Source of the DNA: Gloeopeniophorella convolvens
Taxonomy: Eukaryota > Basidiomycota > Agaricomycetes > Russulales
DNA: 64,000 nt
Assembly: GCA_022496205.1 (NCBI GenBank)
Contig: WTXD01000006.1
Coordinates: 310,001-374,000 of the forward strand
Direction of reading: 5' to 3'
Shown: positions 62,084-64,000 of the stretch, one piece after another
How positions within the stretch are numbered: the stretch's first letter is position 1
How the letters are laid out: every line of letters starts with the position of its first letter
The notes under the pieces: model-generated
What the model was told of the DNA's origin: nothing
Database searches by the model: none
What the model saw: the letters and a program-made list of their open reading frames with translations, nothing else
Program-made: the position numbers and the translations under genes

Positions 62084-62459
62084 TATGGTCGACGACCGGA
62101 GACGCTCGCCCCCGAGTACATAAGCAACGTGTTCCCCGCGTTGCCCCGACTGGAGCTATTGCCCTCTGGAGCTCGCTTCACTAGATTTCCATTACAGGAA
62201 CCCTTGTATTCAAGTAGAGATACGCGAACAAAGATCAGCCAACGCTCGACAATGTTCTACGTTCGAACAGTTTACAGAAACAGGTCAGAGTAGAAGGACA
62301 CACAATATATGTCGTGTGGATCAACGTCGTATAGATACACCGCGGATAAATAAATCAAAGATCGACAACCCTCCGCTGGGTACATCAGCAGGCCATAGAG
62401 CGACCAGTAAGTGTGGCAAGAAAGACACATCACATGTCGCTTCAGATGCCTCGTGTGAT
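62084..62459. other. Intergenic upstream of the Erg26-like gene
   Basis: About 375 bp between two minus-strand genes, AT-rich in 62170-62400. No gene seen. Confidence 0.45.
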
Positions 62460-63995
62460 TTACTTGCGCGAGGGCTCAAAGTCGACGACCTCACGATCCA
62501 CGGTGATTTTGACACCCTGTAAACCTGGTACCGTGGGGCTCGGGATGGCGTACCCGGCGTCGTAGTCCGAGTCGTTCATCGGCGATCCCTTACGGTCATG
62601 CTCAGGAATAGGGATGATGTCGGGTTTGCCGTCGCTGCCGTCCCAGCCGTGCTCAGCCTTCTGGCCGATAGCGTCGAGGGTGTAGGTGGGAGCGGCGTGG
62701 GTGTGCGAGTTGATCTGGAGAACCGAATTGGCATTCGCCGGCACGCGCGCAGAGCCAACACCGCGGGAAGCGGTGTGCGTGCCAGAACTCGAAGACCAGA
62801 CACCGGCGAAGGAGCCACCCTCGCTGAGGGAGCCACGGACCGAGAGGATGATGCGAAGTGTCATCGTTGTTGTGATCACTGCGGTCATGCTGCGTCGATG
62901 TGATCAACAGATTGTTCTGTATAAATACCTGGAGCCACCCATACCTCGTGACGATAGTCTTGATGCTATCAGCAGTCGTGTTGGGCTTGACGATGAACCA
63001 GAAGAGCATGTTGACCATGTTCACGACCCAAATAGCCTGTGGAGCGAGTGAGATAAGGGAGGAATGAAAATGGCGCATCACGTACACCGTAGAGATTGAG
63101 ACCATCACGGAGCATCAGCTTCCATGGGCTGAGCGCTTTGACGGAAAGGGACTGGATGGAGCGCCTCACGGCCAGTGCGAACTACCGGACGTGAAGTATC
63201 AGCCGCCGATGCGAAACCCAGTCGCGCTGCCAACGTACCGAGGCTGTGTAGAGGAGGGTGGCTGAGAGCCAGTAGACACCAACCCAGTTATGCTTCGGAC
63301 CAGCGATGCACCCCTGGCCGTCTTCCAACGGGACGGCTGTCAAGGAGGTTAGGCGAAAGATCATACGCGGACGAAAGGGGCGGCACGCACAGCGGTAGAA
63401 ACCACAGCAAATCGCGGTGACGACGACCTGAAGGGCGAGGAGTCCTCCCAAACCACCAAGCACGGGCCGGCTCTTGTCGTAGATGGCATGCACACGGATG
63501 GTGTGGACCGCTGGGAAAAGGCGGGAATTGAGCGGGACTTCTTTTGATGGAGGGAAGAAAACGCACTGGAGCAGGCCGCAAGAAGGATCGCGGTGCATAT
63601 GGGCTCGAACAAGAAGAAACTCTGGCACATCTGGAAGGAGATGAGAGCGCATAACGACCGGGGGATGTAGACTGACCGATCTCGACCATGCCGAGTCAAA
63701 GAATGCAACGCCTGTGCGGGGTAGACTCCTGAGCGATAGCCTGACGCGAGAGAGGGTACGCACCGACGATAATAAATTCCGCCGGCATGAAGAAGCGCAG
63801 GAAGAAAAAGATGGCCTTGAGGACAGGCCATCCTTCCTGCTTGAGGAGTTTCCAGCTCCTGGGGCTCAGGACGAGGGAGTCCCACGCGGCGACGGTGAGT
63901 GTGCAGACGAAGAAGTACTTATGTGCAGAGAGGTGAGCGGGGAGGCGAAGGGAGGGCGGGAGGTCCTCCGGGTTGATTGTAATGTTGCCAGACAT
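62460..63995 (-). CDS. Multi-spanning membrane protein (DUF6533-like family)
   Basis: Exons (minus): 63764..63995, 63677..63711, 63567..63621, 63391..63510, 63239..63336, 63086..63181, 62945..63036, 62460..62889; 385 aa, closing in frame. About six or seven predicted membrane helices, including HKYFFVCTLTVAAWDSLVL, FFLFEPICTAILLAACS, VLGGLGGLLALQVVVTAICC, GVYWLSATLLYTAS and WVVNMVNMLFWFIV, with the conserved loop IRVHAIYDKSRPVL between helices. A cytosolic tail of about 130 residues ends the protein (TYTLDAIGQKAEHG..VDREVVDFEPSRK). The layout matches the large Agaricomycete DUF6533-like membrane families, whose function is not known. The start codon is five bases from the window end, so the promoter is not visible. 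Confidence 0.8.
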
Positions 63996-64000
63996 GTTGA

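Overview
The window is nuclear DNA from a filamentous basidiomycete, most likely an Agaricomycete (polypore-like). The signs are many introns of about 47-62 bp with GT..AG ends and CTNA(A/C)-type branch sites, compact spacing, and several Agaricomycete-typical families (a DUF6535 protein, a DUF6533-like membrane protein, a RecQ-like helicase tail, a Cys-rich small secreted protein). Species was not determined. I built exon models by hand from reading frame, splice consensus and remembered family motifs. Nearly every model closes in frame from start to stop; no database search was run.

Layout. 1-6.5 kb: DASH subunit Dad1 (+), protein kinase C Pkc1 (-), and an unrecognised multi-exon gene (+) diverging from PKC1. 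6.9-7.6 kb: Igo1/endosulfine (+). 8.77-9.19 kb: a small secreted Cys-rich protein (+), followed by about 2.8 kb with no convincing gene. 12-18 kb: a single-exon mitochondrial PPR-like protein and a Zn2Cys6 transcription factor (both +). 18.5-23.3 kb: SUMO E1 subunit Aos1 and a Kre6/Skn1 beta-glucan synthesis protein (both +). 24.1-37 kb: dihydrofolate synthase (+), an Ulp2/SENP6-7-like SUMO protease (+), a single-pass membrane protein (-) and Smc6 (+). 37.5-44.1 kb: BCKDH E1-alpha (-), a type I membrane protein (+), a small conserved fungal protein (-) and DAHP synthase (-). 45.7-53 kb: Tim9, a PrxQ/BCP peroxiredoxin, a nitronate monooxygenase and the Mps1 kinase (all +). 54.5-58 kb: decayed DNA with a RecQ-helicase tail and a disrupted DUF6535 gene. 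58.5-64 kb, all minus strand: a short-chain dehydrogenase, an Erg26-like 3-beta-HSD family enzyme and a multi-spanning membrane protein.

Most genes are housekeeping: kinetochore and spindle checkpoint (Dad1, Mps1), cell wall integrity (Pkc1, Kre6/Skn1), quiescence signalling (Igo1), amino-acid and folate metabolism (Aro3/4-type DAHPS, FOL3, BCKDHA), mitochondrial import (Tim9) and redox defence. The most notable grouping is three SUMO-pathway genes within about 19 kb: AOS1, an ULP2-like protease carrying SIM-like motifs, and SMC6 of the SUMO-ligase-linked Smc5/6 complex. The most notable gene structures are micro-exons of 5, 8, 9 and 12 nt and two apparent GC-AG introns in SMC6. I did not find a clearly new biological system; the best leads are listed in the findings.
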